Below are positions 17,599-26,479 of a DNA stretch of 64,000 nt, one piece after another. The stretch is from Gemmobacter aquatilis (GTDB lineage Bacteria; Pseudomonadota; Alphaproteobacteria; Rhodobacterales; Rhodobacteraceae), in NCBI RefSeq assembly GCF_900110025.1, contig NZ_FOCE01000001.1, forward strand, positions 62,001 to 126,000, written 5' to 3'. A program made the position numbers and the translations under genes. The number at the start of each line of letters is the position of its first letter. Position 1 is the stretch's first letter. A model generated the notes under the pieces. It ran no database searches. It saw only the letters and a list, made by a program, of their open reading frames with translations, and had not been told where the DNA came from.

Positions 17599-18609
17599 AT
17601 GTTGCGTATGGCGGTCTTGGGGTGCGGACGCATCGGTCAGATGCACGCGGCAAATGTGGCGCGGCACCCGCGGGCGACTTTGGCGGGGGTCTATGACCTG
17701 CACCAACCTTCGGCAGATGCCGTAGCCAAAGCACAGGGCGTACGCGCCTTTGCAACGGCGGAAGAGGTCTTTGCGTCACCGGATGTCGATGCGGTGCTGA
17801 TTGCCACCGCAACGCCAACCCACGCCGATTACATCGAGCTGGCGGTGGCGGCGGGCAAGGCGGTGCTGTGCGAAAAGCCCATCGACCTGAGCCTTGCCCG
17901 GGTCGAGGCTTGCGCGGCGAAAATCGCGGGCAGCAAGCTGCCGATCCAGATCGGTTTCAACCGCCGCTACGATCCCGGCCACGCTGCGGCGCGCGCGGCG
18001 ATGCTGGCGGGCGAAATCGGTGATCTGCATCAGGTCATCATCACCTCGCGTGATCCGGGTCTGCCGCCGAAAGCCTATCTGCAGGCTGCGGGCGGGCTGT
18101 TCCGCGACATGACGATCCATGATTTCGATCTGGCGCGCTTCATGCTGGGCGAAGAGCCGACCGAGGTCTTCGCCCTGGCCGGGGCGCTGATCGACCCGGC
18201 GCTTGGCGCGGAGCTGAACGAGGTGGACAGCGCGATGGTGATCCTGCGCACCGCTTCGGGCAAGCAATGCCACATCAACAACTCGCGCACCGCCGTCTAT
18301 GGTTATGACCAGCGGGTGGAGCTGATGGGCAGCGCCGGGATGCTGATTTCCGACAACCGCAAGCCGCACGAGTTGCGCCGCTTCACCGCGACCCGCACCG
18401 AAGGCGCGGAGCCCTATCAGTTCTTCTTTCTGGAGCGCTATCTCGAGGCGTTCATGGCCGAAATCGACGGCTTTGTGGATTGTGTCGAACAGGGCGCGCA
18501 GCCTCTCGCCAGCTTCGAAGATGGCCGCCGCGCGCTGATTCTGGCCGAGGCCGCCTATCTGTCGCTGCACGAAAAGCGGCTGGTGCAGGTGTCGGACATC
18601 ACCGGCTGA
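17599..18609 (+). CDS. iolG: Inositol 2-dehydrogenase paralogue (IolG-type)
   Basis: 336 residues. VLGCGRIGQMHAANVARHP, CEKPIDLSLARVEA, NRRYDPGH, TSRDPGLPPKAYL and FRDMTIHDFDLARFMLGEE repeat the motifs of the IolG at 9662 with many substitutions elsewhere. It should oxidise an inositol isomer or related cyclitol with NAD. The ATG at 17599 follows GGGGGGAA. Its gene is followed after 193 bases by an ABC transporter operon on the same strand, hinting that substrate uptake and first oxidation are linked. Isomer specificity not known. Confidence 0.85.
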   Translation: MLRMAVLGCGRIGQMHAANVARHPRATLAGVYDLHQPSADAVAKAQGVRAFATAEEVFASPDVDAVLIATATPTHADYIELAVAAGKAVLCEKPIDLSLARVEACAAKIAGSKLPIQIGFNRRYDPGHAAARAAMLAGEIGDLHQVIITSRDPGLPPKAYLQAAGGLFRDMTIHDFDLARFMLGEEPTEVFALAGALIDPALGAELNEVDSAMVILRTASGKQCHINNSRTAVYGYDQRVELMGSAGMLISDNRKPHELRRFTATRTEGAEPYQFFFLERYLEAFMAEIDGFVDCVEQGAQPLASFEDGRRALILAEAAYLSLHEKRLVQVSDITG

Positions 18610-18802
18610 CCTGCGCGGCGCCCCTTCCTGTCTGGAGGGACGGGTTGGGCGCCGCCCCCTGTCACATCTGAAATTGCGATCCGGGCGCGCCTTGCCGCCC
18701 CGGACGTTCACGACCTGCGCGGCGGGATGATCCCGCCCCAGACAAGACGGGCGACCGGAGAGGCGGGCGCCCTGTTCTTGAACCCAACTTGGAGGAAAAA
18801 TA

Positions 18803-19861
18803 ATGGAAGTCGGGAAGACCACGAAATTCACGCGCCGTTCCGCCGCTGCCCTTGCCCTGGGCGGCTTCATGCTCGCCAGCACCGCAGGCTTTGCGCTGGC
18901 AGACAATTCCAAAATCCAGATCGGCTTCACGCCGAAATTCCTGAAGGACGACTTTCAGACCCTGATGCTGCAACTGTCGCTCAAGGCCTTTGAAGACAAG
19001 GGCTTTACCGTCGTCGGCTCGCCCGATCCGAATGGCGATATCGCAGCCCAGGTCGATGCGTTGCAGAACCTTGTCGCCAATGGCGCCAATGTCATCGTGT
19101 TCGCGCCGCTGGATTCGGCTGGCATCGTGCCTGCGGTGAAACGCGCCAACGAGGCCGGTGCGCTGGTGTTTTCGATCGACGACGCCCCGGCAGGCGGGCA
19201 GGTGACCGCGACCATCCGCGCCGACAACTTTGGCGCCGGCGTGCAAGGCGCGACCGAGATGGCCAAGCGCCTGCAAGGCAAGGAGTGCTGGGCGGCGAAA
19301 TCCTGCATCGTGTTGGAACTGCAGGGCGCGCTGACCACGCCGAACGGGCTTGACCGCTCGGAAGGCTTTGCCAAGACGCTGGCCGAACTGGCCCCGGATG
19401 TGCAGATCATCCAGCGCCCGACGGAATGGACCGCCGACATGGCCGCCGATGCCGCGCAAAACGTGCTGACGCAGAACCCGGATCTGAGCGGCATCTTCAT
19501 GGCGTCGGAACTGATGGCGACGGCGATCAATGCGCAGCTGAAGGCGGCGGGCAAGGATGCGCCGGTGGGCGATGCCGCGTCGGTGATCCGCGTGGCGATC
19601 GACGGCACGCCGCAGGGCCTGCAACTGATCCGCGAAAAGGCGCTGGATGCCACCGTGTCGCAACCGCTCAGCGCCTATGCCACCAAGACGGCGGAACTGA
19701 TCGAACTGGTTTCGGGTGGGGGCAAGATTGAAATCGGCCCGCGTGACGATGGCCAGGTGATCGAAACCCCGGTCGGCCCGCAATATCAGCTGAACGCCAC
19801 GCTGGTCACGCTGGACAACGTGGATACGCCCGAGCTTTGGGCGAACCAGGTCGGCAAGTAA
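18803..19861 (+). CDS. Periplasmic sugar-binding protein of a CUT2 ABC transporter
   Basis: 352 residues. Basic N terminus and hydrophobic core (RRSAAALALGGFMLASTAGFALA) form a signal peptide cleaved near residue 33. The mature part is a type I binding fold of the ribose/inositol class: IQIGFTPKFLKDDF, NGANVIVFAPLDSAGI, VFSIDDAPAGGQV, LELQGALTTPNGLDRSEGF, GIFMASELMAT and RVAIDGTPQGLQLI. Start has GGAGGAAAAATA upstream. First gene of a binding protein-ATPase-permease operon next to iolG2; a cyclitol such as inositol is a plausible ligand. Confidence 0.82.
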   Translation: MEVGKTTKFTRRSAAALALGGFMLASTAGFALADNSKIQIGFTPKFLKDDFQTLMLQLSLKAFEDKGFTVVGSPDPNGDIAAQVDALQNLVANGANVIVFAPLDSAGIVPAVKRANEAGALVFSIDDAPAGGQVTATIRADNFGAGVQGATEMAKRLQGKECWAAKSCIVLELQGALTTPNGLDRSEGFAKTLAELAPDVQIIQRPTEWTADMAADAAQNVLTQNPDLSGIFMASELMATAINAQLKAAGKDAPVGDAASVIRVAIDGTPQGLQLIREKALDATVSQPLSAYATKTAELIELVSGGGKIEIGPRDDGQVIETPVGPQYQLNATLVTLDNVDTPELWANQVGK

Positions 19862-19872
19862 GGCCGGGGCAC

Positions 19873-21378
19873 ATGAAAGACGTGGAACCGAACCCCATGG
19901 ATAGCTCCCGTCCCATCGTCGCGATGCAGGGCATCACCAAGACCTTCGGTTCCACGCGCGCCTTGCGCGGCGTGGATTTCACGGTCATGCCCGGCGAGAT
20001 CCACGCGCTGCTCGGGCGCAACGGCGCGGGAAAAAGCACGCTCGTCTCGGCCCTCAGCGGGTTTACCCCCGCTGACGGCGGCACGATCCGCATCGCCCGA
20101 ACCGAGGTGGTGGCGAACGGCCAGAGCTACGCCGCCACGATCCGCGACGATATCGCCCATGTGCAGCAGACGCCGCGCCTGTTCGATCAGCTGACGGTGG
20201 CCGAAAACCTGTTCATCGAAAACCCCGCCGTGCGGACCCGCTGGGGCGGGGTCAGCCACGCGCGGATGATCGAAAAGGCGACGGCGCTGCTCGCGGAATG
20301 GCAGATCGACATCCGCCCCACCGCCCTTGCGGGCGCGCTGGATGCGGGCACCCGGCAGTTGCTGGAAATCATCAAGGCGCTCAATCGCGGCGTGCCGGTG
20401 ATGATCCTGGATGAACCGACGGCAGCCCTGTCCAATGCCGAAAAGCGCATCCTGTTCGATCATGTCCGGTCGCTGAAGGCACGGGGGGTCAGCTTTGTCT
20501 ATATCTCGCACCATCTGGACGAGGTGTTCGAGGTGGCCGACACCGTGACCATCCTGCGCGATGGCCAGATCGTGACCGCACGGGCCGAGGTGGCCAGTCT
20601 GGATGTGGAAACCATCGCCAATCTGATGATGGGCAAGACCACCCTGCGCAGCGTCCGCGAAGATCACACGGCCAGCGATGCCACCCCGCTGTTGCAGGCG
20701 CAAGACCTGCGCATCAGGCCGGACAGCGCGCCGATCAACCTGACCCTGCGCCGGGGCGAGATCGTGGCGCTGGCAGGCCCGGTCGGCAGCGGCAAGGAAG
20801 ATCTGGCGATGATCCTTGCCGGACACAGGGCGCCCGCCGCGGGCAGCATCACCAGCCCCACGGGCATCCTGCCGCAGCGTGGTCTGGTGCCAACCGACCG
20901 CCACGCCAGCGGTTATGTCGGCATCCTTGGCGTGCGCGAGAATGTCGCCATCGGCGGGCTGGATCTGCTGTCCAACCGGCTTGGCTTCATCAACCGCCGC
21001 AAAGAGGCAGAGCATGTCGGGCGGCTGGCGCGGCAGACCAATGTCATTGCGTCATCGCTGGAACAGCCGGTCGGCCAGCTCAGCGGTGGCAACCAGCAGA
21101 AGGTCGTCTTCGCCCGGTCGCTGTGCCACAGCCCCGAGGTAATCGTGGCGCTCAGCCCCACGCGGGGCGTGGATGTGGGGGCAAAGGAACAGCTTTACGC
21201 CTTGCTGCGCGATCTTGCGGGCAAGGGCATGGGCGTCGTCGTCGTCTCGGATGAAGAGGACGAGATCAGTCAATTGGCAAACCGCGTCGTCATCGTCTTT
21301 GAACAGGCGGTCGTCGATGAGCTGGTGGGGGATTACAGCATGAAAGACCTGATTTTGCGCATGGAGGGCGTGGCATGA
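19873..21378 (+). CDS. Sugar ABC transporter ATP-binding protein, two fused domains (RbsA/MglA-like)
   Basis: 501 residues, two nucleotide-binding domains. Domain 1 has Walker A GRNGAGKST and Walker B MILDEPTAAL but a degenerate signature (AGTRQLLEI). Domain 2 has a degenerate Walker A (GPVGSGKED), an intact LSGGNQQK signature, and VIVALSPTRGVDVG in place of LDEPTRG, so it lacks the catalytic Glu. Such asymmetry is known in CUT2 ATPases, where only one composite site hydrolyses ATP. Start at 19873 lies 11 bases after the binding-protein stop; MDSSRP at 19897 is an alternative. Confidence 0.85.
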   Translation: MKDVEPNPMDSSRPIVAMQGITKTFGSTRALRGVDFTVMPGEIHALLGRNGAGKSTLVSALSGFTPADGGTIRIARTEVVANGQSYAATIRDDIAHVQQTPRLFDQLTVAENLFIENPAVRTRWGGVSHARMIEKATALLAEWQIDIRPTALAGALDAGTRQLLEIIKALNRGVPVMILDEPTAALSNAEKRILFDHVRSLKARGVSFVYISHHLDEVFEVADTVTILRDGQIVTARAEVASLDVETIANLMMGKTTLRSVREDHTASDATPLLQAQDLRIRPDSAPINLTLRRGEIVALAGPVGSGKEDLAMILAGHRAPAAGSITSPTGILPQRGLVPTDRHASGYVGILGVRENVAIGGLDLLSNRLGFINRRKEAEHVGRLARQTNVIASSLEQPVGQLSGGNQQKVVFARSLCHSPEVIVALSPTRGVDVGAKEQLYALLRDLAGKGMGVVVVSDEEDEISQLANRVVIVFEQAVVDELVGDYSMKDLILRMEGVA

Positions 21379-22409
21379 TGGCGAAGGGACAAAACATGGC
21401 ACAGACAGGCGGGCCGTCGAAATGGTCGGCCTTCGGCAGCGCCTTCGTGGCCAATGGCTTTACCATGTATCCGGTGTTGCTGCTGCTGGTGATCGTGGGC
21501 GCAGTGGTGGCGCCGCGTTTCCTCAGCCCCACCAACCTGATCAACATTCTGGAACAGATCAGCGTTCTGGGCCTGACCACCATCGGCCTGACTTTCGTGG
21601 TGCTGATCGGGCGGCTGGACCTGTCGCTGGAAGGCATCGTGGGCTTTGCGCCGATGCTGGCGGCGGTGATGCTGGTGCCCGCCACCTCGGGCGGGTTCGG
21701 GGTCGAGCTGCCGTCCTGGATGGGCCTGATCGTGGCGCTTGGCGCGGCGGGGCTGATCGGGCTGTTCAACGGCTTCATGGTGGTCAGGGTGGGGCTGAAC
21801 CCCTTCATCTCCACCCTGGGCCTGCTGGTGCTGCTGCGCGGCGGGGTGCTGATCATCTCCAACGGGCGGTCGATCTATTCGCCGGGGCCGGCGCTGACCT
21901 GGCTGGGTTCGGAAAAGGTGCTGGGCATTCCGGTCGCGGTGCTGGTCTTCCTGTTCGTCGCGCTGATCGTGGGGCTGGTGTTCCAGTATCACCGCTATGG
22001 CCGTGCGCTCTATGCCATCGGTGGCAATGAAGAGGCGGCGCGGGCGGCGGGCATCAATGTCGATCGCGTCATCTGGTCGGCGTTCTTCTTTGCCGGGCTG
22101 CTGGCGGGGCTGGCGGGCGTGCTGATGACCGGGCGGCTGGACAGCGCCGTGACCACGCAGGGCGAGGGGATCATCTTTTCCGCCTTTGCCGCAGCGGTGA
22201 TCGGCGGGGTCAGCCTCGGCGGTGGCAAGGGCAACATCATCGGCGTCATCAGCGGCGTGCTGCTGATCGGGGTGATCAACAACCTTCTGACGCTGGCGCA
22301 GGTGCCGTCTTTCTATGTCCAGGCCTCGACCGGGGCGGTGATCATCGTGGCCGCCGTGCTGACAACACTGGCCAGCCGTCGCTCCAGCGGGATGAAGACG
22401 CGGACCTGA
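21375..22409 (+). CDS. Sugar ABC transporter permease (RbsC-like)
   Basis: 344 residues with many hydrophobic stretches. VVLIGRLDLSLEGIVGFAPMLAA and VIGGVSLGGGKGNIIG are the two conserved cytoplasmic-loop regions of CUT2 permeases. The start overlaps the ATPase stop by 4 bases (ATGA); an ATG seven codons in has a better ribosome site (AAGGGAC) and could be used. Last gene of the operon, followed by a strong terminator. Confidence 0.85.
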   Translation: MMAKGQNMAQTGGPSKWSAFGSAFVANGFTMYPVLLLLVIVGAVVAPRFLSPTNLINILEQISVLGLTTIGLTFVVLIGRLDLSLEGIVGFAPMLAAVMLVPATSGGFGVELPSWMGLIVALGAAGLIGLFNGFMVVRVGLNPFISTLGLLVLLRGGVLIISNGRSIYSPGPALTWLGSEKVLGIPVAVLVFLFVALIVGLVFQYHRYGRALYAIGGNEEAARAAGINVDRVIWSAFFFAGLLAGLAGVLMTGRLDSAVTTQGEGIIFSAFAAAVIGGVSLGGGKGNIIGVISGVLLIGVINNLLTLAQVPSFYVQASTGAVIIVAAVLTTLASRRSSGMKTRT

Positions 22410-22448
22410 CCGCCGAAGGCCTTCCCCCCGGGCCCTATCCCACTGGCA

Positions 22449-22483
22449 ACCCGGCAGGCAGCCTCCCATGCCTGCCGGGTTTT
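22449..22483 (+). terminator. Rho-independent terminator after the ABC transporter operon
   Basis: Perfect 11-pair stem (CCCGGCAGGCA, 22450-22460, with 22469-22479) and 8-base loop followed by TTTT. Forty bases after the permease stop. Of the hairpins noted in the window it is one of the clearest terminators. Confidence 0.85.
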
Positions 22484-22625
22484 GTGTCGAACGGATGACC
22501 CGGGCAACGGGTTTGGGCGCGAAGACAGGAAGGGGCTCGGTCATCCGGCCTCCGAAAAGGCGACCGTTGCCCGCTGGCTCCAGAAATATCTGATAATCTG
22601 AATTATGTAACCTATTCGTACCACC

Positions 22626-22931
22626 TCAGCCCAGCGGCACGAAATCCGGGGTCACGGCGGCGCGGAATTCCGGGGTCAGGCGGTGCAGGTCCACCAGATC
22701 CACCTTCCAGGGCAATGCGCTGTCCTCGAACGCATCGGCCAGCCGCCCCAGCAGCGCCGGGTCCAGCGCGCACGGGCCGCTCAGCACCAGATCGAGGTCG
22801 GAATAGGGCTTGGCGCCGCCGCGCGCCCGCGATCCGAACACCTGCACGGCCACGCCCGGCGGCAGATGCGCCGCAAGGATCGCCCGCACCTGCGCCAGAT
22901 GCGATGGCGCGATATCCAGCCCGCCGCTCAC
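22626..22931 (-). CDS. mntA: MntA-type nucleotidyltransferase antitoxin
   Basis: 101 residues, minimal nucleotidyltransferase. VQVFGSRARGGAKPYSDLDLVL carries the GS-x(10)-DxD nucleotide-transfer motif, and a second acidic region (WKVDLVDLHRL) gives the third Asp. In the MntA/HepT (type VII) systems described in bacteria, the MNT protein adds AMP to a Tyr of the HEPN toxin and neutralises it. Its start overlaps the HEPN gene stop by 4 bases, toxin first. An isolated pair between two catabolic operons, on a replicon with its own partition system, is a natural place for a stability module. Confidence 0.8.
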   Translation of the reverse strand: MSGGLDIAPSHLAQVRAILAAHLPPGVAVQVFGSRARGGAKPYSDLDLVLSGPCALDPALLGRLADAFEDSALPWKVDLVDLHRLTPEFRAAVTPDFVPLG

Positions 22932-23350
22932 AGCGCGGCGCTGCGGCGGTGCAGTTCGGCCTGCAACACCCGCGCATCCGCCAGAAACGCCGGGATCGCC
23001 GCATGAACCTGCGCCGCTTTCGTTTCATCATAGGCATGGCTGGTGGTGCCGCGCTGGCGACGGAAATCCATCCACACCGGCAGGTCGGATTTCAGCAGGC
23101 CGCGTTCCGACCCCAGCCGGATCAGCCCCTGAAAACTGGCATCGTCCAGCGCGGCGGGGTTCGGCTCGGTCATTTCCAGATAGCGGCGCAGCATCTTCAC
23201 GCACAGCTCATAGCTGTATTCAAACGCCTGAATCGCCGCCATGCGCAGCGCCTCGGCGATGACCGGCTGGTCCTGCGGCTGCAGCGACAGGGCATGAAAC
23301 GTCTCCAGCTGCGAGAGGGCACGGTCAAGCGGGGTCAGATCAAGGGGCAT
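22928..23350 (-). CDS. hepT: HepT-type HEPN toxin (HI0074 family)
   Basis: 140 residues, mostly helical, HI0074/HepT-like. The HEPN catalytic motif R-x4-H-x-Y is intact: RGTTSHAY near residue 110, inside DFRRQRGTTSHAYDE. The Arg and His are the predicted RNase residues and the Tyr is the expected AMP acceptor. The N-terminal FEYSYELCVKMLRRYLE is also typical. Start 23350 (MPLDLTPLD) has GGAAC 8 bases upstream. Pairs with the nucleotidyltransferase gene that overlaps its end. Confidence 0.8.
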   Translation of the reverse strand: MPLDLTPLDRALSQLETFHALSLQPQDQPVIAEALRMAAIQAFEYSYELCVKMLRRYLEMTEPNPAALDDASFQGLIRLGSERGLLKSDLPVWMDFRRQRGTTSHAYDETKAAQVHAAIPAFLADARVLQAELHRRSAAL

Positions 23351-23653
23351 AGCACAGGTTCCGTTTGTCTGGGCCAACCTTAGCAGCCTTGCGCGGCGCC
23401 TGACACTCTTCCTTCGCGCCAAAGGCCCCATAGGCCCCATAGGCCCTTGACGGCCCGGCCCCTGTTGCGCGTTCTGGGGAGGGAGCGGCCATTGTCCGCC
23501 AGGCGGACAGCTTGGCGTCGATGGTCGCCCTTCAGGGGCCGGACCTCTTAAAGGTGTGTCCGGGAGAACTGTTTTATCGGAGGGGGGAGCCATGCGCAGA
23601 CCAGCGCCCGTATCGGCATTTTTGTATTCTGTGGCCAACGGGGGCGCATCCTG
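23351..23653. other. Intergenic region between TA pair and TRAP operon
   Basis: 303 bases without a gene. It contains a short tandem GGCCCCATA repeat near 23424-23446, a perfect 17-base palindrome at 23493-23509, and presumably the TRAP operon promoter. A short open stretch starting at 23592 (after GGAGGGGGGAGCC) has no recognisable coding content. Confidence 0.5.
23493..23509. promoter_or_regulatory. Palindromic operator candidate (GTCCGC-N3-GCGGAC)
   Basis: TGTCCGCCAGGCGGACA is a perfect palindrome around a central A, 145 bases before dctQ. A matching site, TGTCCGCCCTGCGGACG, lies at 31357-31373 at the other end of the cluster. The pair probably marks operators of the cluster's IclR regulator (29955). 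Confidence 0.5.
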
Positions 23654-24133
23654 ATGGCCGCTCCGGCAACGCTCACTCATGCCCTGCTGGGCATCGCGGC
23701 GGGCAGCTTTGTTCTGGGCGCAGGCGTCACGGTGGTCGATGTGGCCGCGCGCTGGCTGGCTTCGGCCAATGTGCCCGGCGCGATCGAGGTCACGGCCTTC
23801 CTGATCGGCTTCGGCGCGCTGGTGTCGATGCCGGTCTGCTATGCGCAACGCAACCACGTCACCGCCAAGCTGCTGTCCGAGATCAGCCCGAACCGCTTTG
23901 CCCGCCCGCTGGGCCGGTTCGGCGCGGTGGTCTCGGTGATCTTCGCCGGCCTGCTGCTGTGGATCCTCGGCGAAAACACGCTGGACAAGATCGGCTCGCC
24001 CGAAACGACGCGGGATCTGGGCCTACCCATGCCCGCCCTGATGTGGATCGTCAGCGCCACCTTTGCGCTGGCGCTGGTCGGGGCTCTTGCCGGGCTATGG
24101 CGCGAATTTGCCGGGGGACCGCGCGATGTCTGA
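23654..24133 (+). CDS. dctQ: TRAP transporter small permease (DctQ)
   Basis: 159 residues with about four hydrophobic segments and the pattern EVTAFLIGFGALVSMPVCYAQRNHV, typical of the small TRAP membrane subunit (DctQ motif region E-x-R/Q-N-H). It joins DctM and the binding protein DctP to take up organic acids using an ion gradient. Its stop overlaps dctM by 8 bases. Confidence 0.82.
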   Translation: MAAPATLTHALLGIAAGSFVLGAGVTVVDVAARWLASANVPGAIEVTAFLIGFGALVSMPVCYAQRNHVTAKLLSEISPNRFARPLGRFGAVVSVIFAGLLLWILGENTLDKIGSPETTRDLGLPMPALMWIVSATFALALVGALAGLWREFAGGPRDV

Positions 24134-25436
24134 CGGTCTTTTGCTGGGCGGGCTGGGCTTTGCCGCGACGATGATCCTGATCCTGCTGGAGGTGCCGGTG
24201 GGCGTCGCCATGGGGCTGGTGGGCATTCTGGGCACGCTGTTCATTCTGGGCACCGATCCGACGGTGGCGATGGGCGCCTCGACCGTGTGGGAATCCATCA
24301 CCAACTATACGCTGACCATGCTGCCGCTGTTCGTGCTGATGGGCAATCTGGCGGTGCAGACCGGGCTGTCAACCCGGCTGTTCCGCTCGATGACCACGCT
24401 GATCGGGCACCGCCGCGGCGGGCTGGCGCTGGCCACCATCGGCGCCAGCGCGGGGTTCGGCATGATCGCGGGGTCGTCGCTGGCCACCACCGCCACCATG
24501 GGCCGCATCGCCCTGCCGGAAATGGAGCGCGCAGGCTATCCGCGCAGCGTGGCCGCAGGCACGGTGGCGGCGGGCGGCACGCTGGGCATCCTGATCCCGC
24601 CCTCCACCATTCTGGTGATCTATGCCTTTCTGGCCGAACAGTCGATCCGCCAGCTGATGCTGGCCACGGCGGGGCCGACGCTGCTGGCGATCACGCTTTA
24701 TGGCCTCGCCGTCTGGCTGCCGCTGGTCTTTGGCCGCTCGGGCTTCAGCGGGATCAGCCGCGACAAGGCAAGCTGGGCCGAAAAGCGCGCGGCGGTGCTG
24801 GATATGTCGCCGGTGCTGTTCGTGTTCGGGCTGGTGATGGGGGGGCTGTATACCGGCATCTTCACCGCCAATGAAACGGCGGCAGTGGGGGCTGCGGTGG
24901 TGCTGGCTTACGGCGTGCTGTCGCGGCGGCTGTCGTGGCCGGGCTTCATCGCGGCGGCGCTGGATACCGCGCTGACCTGCGGCGCGCTGTATCTGGTGCT
25001 GATCGCCGCCAATCTGTTCAACGGCTTCCTTGCGCTGTCGGGCCTGCCCTTCCTGCTGACCGGCCTGTTTTCCGGCATCATGGACAGCCCGTTTCTGGTG
25101 ATCCTGATGATGACGGCGGTCTATTTCGTGCTGGGCATGTTGATGGACGAACTGGCGATGCTGCTGCTGACCATCCCGCTGTTCGTGCCGATCTGTCAGA
25201 TGGCAGGCGTCGATCTGGTCTGGTTCGGCATCTATGCCGTGGTGATCGTGGAACTGGGCCTGATCACGCCGCCGGGCGGGATGAACCTGTTCGTCCTGAA
25301 AACCACCAACCCCGAATATACCATGCTGGAGCTGTGGAAGGGCGTCGTGCCCTTCATTCTGGCCGATCTGCTGCGTCTGGCGCTGCTGATCCTGTTCCCC
25401 GCCATTGTGCTGTGGCTGCCCTACAGCGCGCAATGA
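24126..25436 (+). CDS. dctM: TRAP transporter large permease (DctM)
   Basis: 436 residues, many hydrophobic segments. GASAGFGMIAGSSLATTATMGRIALPEMERAGYPRSVAAGTVAAGGTLGILIPPSTILVIYA is the highly conserved DctM core, and LVWFGIYAVVIVELGLITPPGGMNLFVL the second conserved loop. Channel-forming subunit of the uptake system. Followed after 31 bases by the binding protein. Confidence 0.92.
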   Translation: MSDGLLLGGLGFAATMILILLEVPVGVAMGLVGILGTLFILGTDPTVAMGASTVWESITNYTLTMLPLFVLMGNLAVQTGLSTRLFRSMTTLIGHRRGGLALATIGASAGFGMIAGSSLATTATMGRIALPEMERAGYPRSVAAGTVAAGGTLGILIPPSTILVIYAFLAEQSIRQLMLATAGPTLLAITLYGLAVWLPLVFGRSGFSGISRDKASWAEKRAAVLDMSPVLFVFGLVMGGLYTGIFTANETAAVGAAVVLAYGVLSRRLSWPGFIAAALDTALTCGALYLVLIAANLFNGFLALSGLPFLLTGLFSGIMDSPFLVILMMTAVYFVLGMLMDELAMLLLTIPLFVPICQMAGVDLVWFGIYAVVIVELGLITPPGGMNLFVLKTTNPEYTMLELWKGVVPFILADLLRLALLILFPAIVLWLPYSAQ

Positions 25437-25467
25437 CCCCCAAACCCGGTTCTCAGGGAGGAAACCG

Positions 25468-26472
25468 ATGCTGATGAAATCCGTCATGTGTTCTGCGGCG
25501 CTTGCCCTTGCGCTTGCCGCCCCGCTTGCCACCGAAGCGCGCGAGCTGCGCGTGTCATCGTTCGAACCGCCGCAGGGGTTTTATTCCTCCAAGGTGCTGC
25601 AAGCCTGGATCGACCGGGTGAACCCGACGCTGACGCCCGACAACCAGTTCCGCCTGTATCCCGGCGGTATCCTTGGCGCGCCGCCCGCGCAGGCCGAACT
25701 GGTCAAGGCCGGGGTGGCCGATGTGGCGCTGGTGGTGCCGACCTATACGCCGGGGCTGTTTCCGCTGTCGGGCGTGGTCGAGGTGCCGGGGCTGGTGGAA
25801 ACCTCGGCTGAAGGCACAGCGATCCTGAACGCGGTGCAGGAGGCGGGGCTGCTGACCGGCGAATATGCCGATTACAAGGTGCTGGCACTGTTCACCACCC
25901 CGGGCTACCGCTTTCTGATGACCGGCGACGGCGTGTCCAAACCTGCCGATCTGAACGGGCTGAAACTGCGCACCCCCTCGCCCTTCGGGTCGGAGCTGCT
26001 GGCGCTTCTGGGCGCCTCGGGCGTGGCGATCCCGGCGCCGCAGGTTTACGAAAATCTGGAACGCGGCGTGGTGGCGGGTGCCGTCTGGGTGATGGATGCC
26101 TATCGCACCTTCCGCCTGAACGAGGTGGCGCCCGCCGTCACATCGCTGCGCTTCACCGCCTCGCCCATGGCGATCCTGATGAACAAGGCCGCCTATGACA
26201 GCCTGCCCGAGGCCGACCGCGCCGCGATTGACGCCGCATCGGGGCGGGCCATGGCGGAATGGATCGCCGGGGTGGTGGATGCCACCGATGCCGAGATCGA
26301 GGCCGCCTTCCGCGCGGCGGGCGAGGTGACATTCATCGACCTGGATGAAGCTGCCCTGGCCGAATGGCAGCCCGTGCTGGCCCCCGCCGCCGCCGCCTGG
26401 CTGGCCGGGCAGCCCGACGCGGCCGCAGCAACAGCCGCGCTGGACATCGCGCACGGCCTCGCGGGGCACTGA
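25468..26472 (+). CDS. dctP: TRAP transporter substrate-binding protein (DctP)
   Basis: 334 residues. Signal peptide to about residue 24 (ALALALAAPLATEA), then the DctP fold: YPGGILGAPPAQAELVKAGVADVALVVPTYTPGLFPLSGVVEVP, FTTPGYRFL, LNGLKLRTPS and LERGVVAGAVWVMDAYRTFRLNEVAP, where the Arg of LRTPS is the family's carboxylate-binding residue. Start 25468 follows GGGAGGAAACC. Unusually it comes after dctQM. Ligand probably an aromatic or ring-cleavage carboxylate, judged from the enzymes encoded next. Confidence 0.85.
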   Translation: MLMKSVMCSAALALALAAPLATEARELRVSSFEPPQGFYSSKVLQAWIDRVNPTLTPDNQFRLYPGGILGAPPAQAELVKAGVADVALVVPTYTPGLFPLSGVVEVPGLVETSAEGTAILNAVQEAGLLTGEYADYKVLALFTTPGYRFLMTGDGVSKPADLNGLKLRTPSPFGSELLALLGASGVAIPAPQVYENLERGVVAGAVWVMDAYRTFRLNEVAPAVTSLRFTASPMAILMNKAAYDSLPEADRAAIDAASGRAMAEWIAGVVDATDAEIEAAFRAAGEVTFIDLDEAALAEWQPVLAPAAAAWLAGQPDAAAATAALDIAHGLAGH

Positions 26473-26479
26473 CCCCGCG

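Noticed and set aside
18617-18656. Terminator between iolG2 and the following binding-protein gene
   Set aside because: GGCGCC repeats could pair over a long loop, but the stem is weak and there is no T run, so cotranscription cannot be excluded.
23424-23446. Short GGCCCCATA repeat resembling a direct-repeat array
   Set aside because: Only about two and a half copies of 9 bases, no spacers and no cas genes; not a CRISPR array or iteron set.
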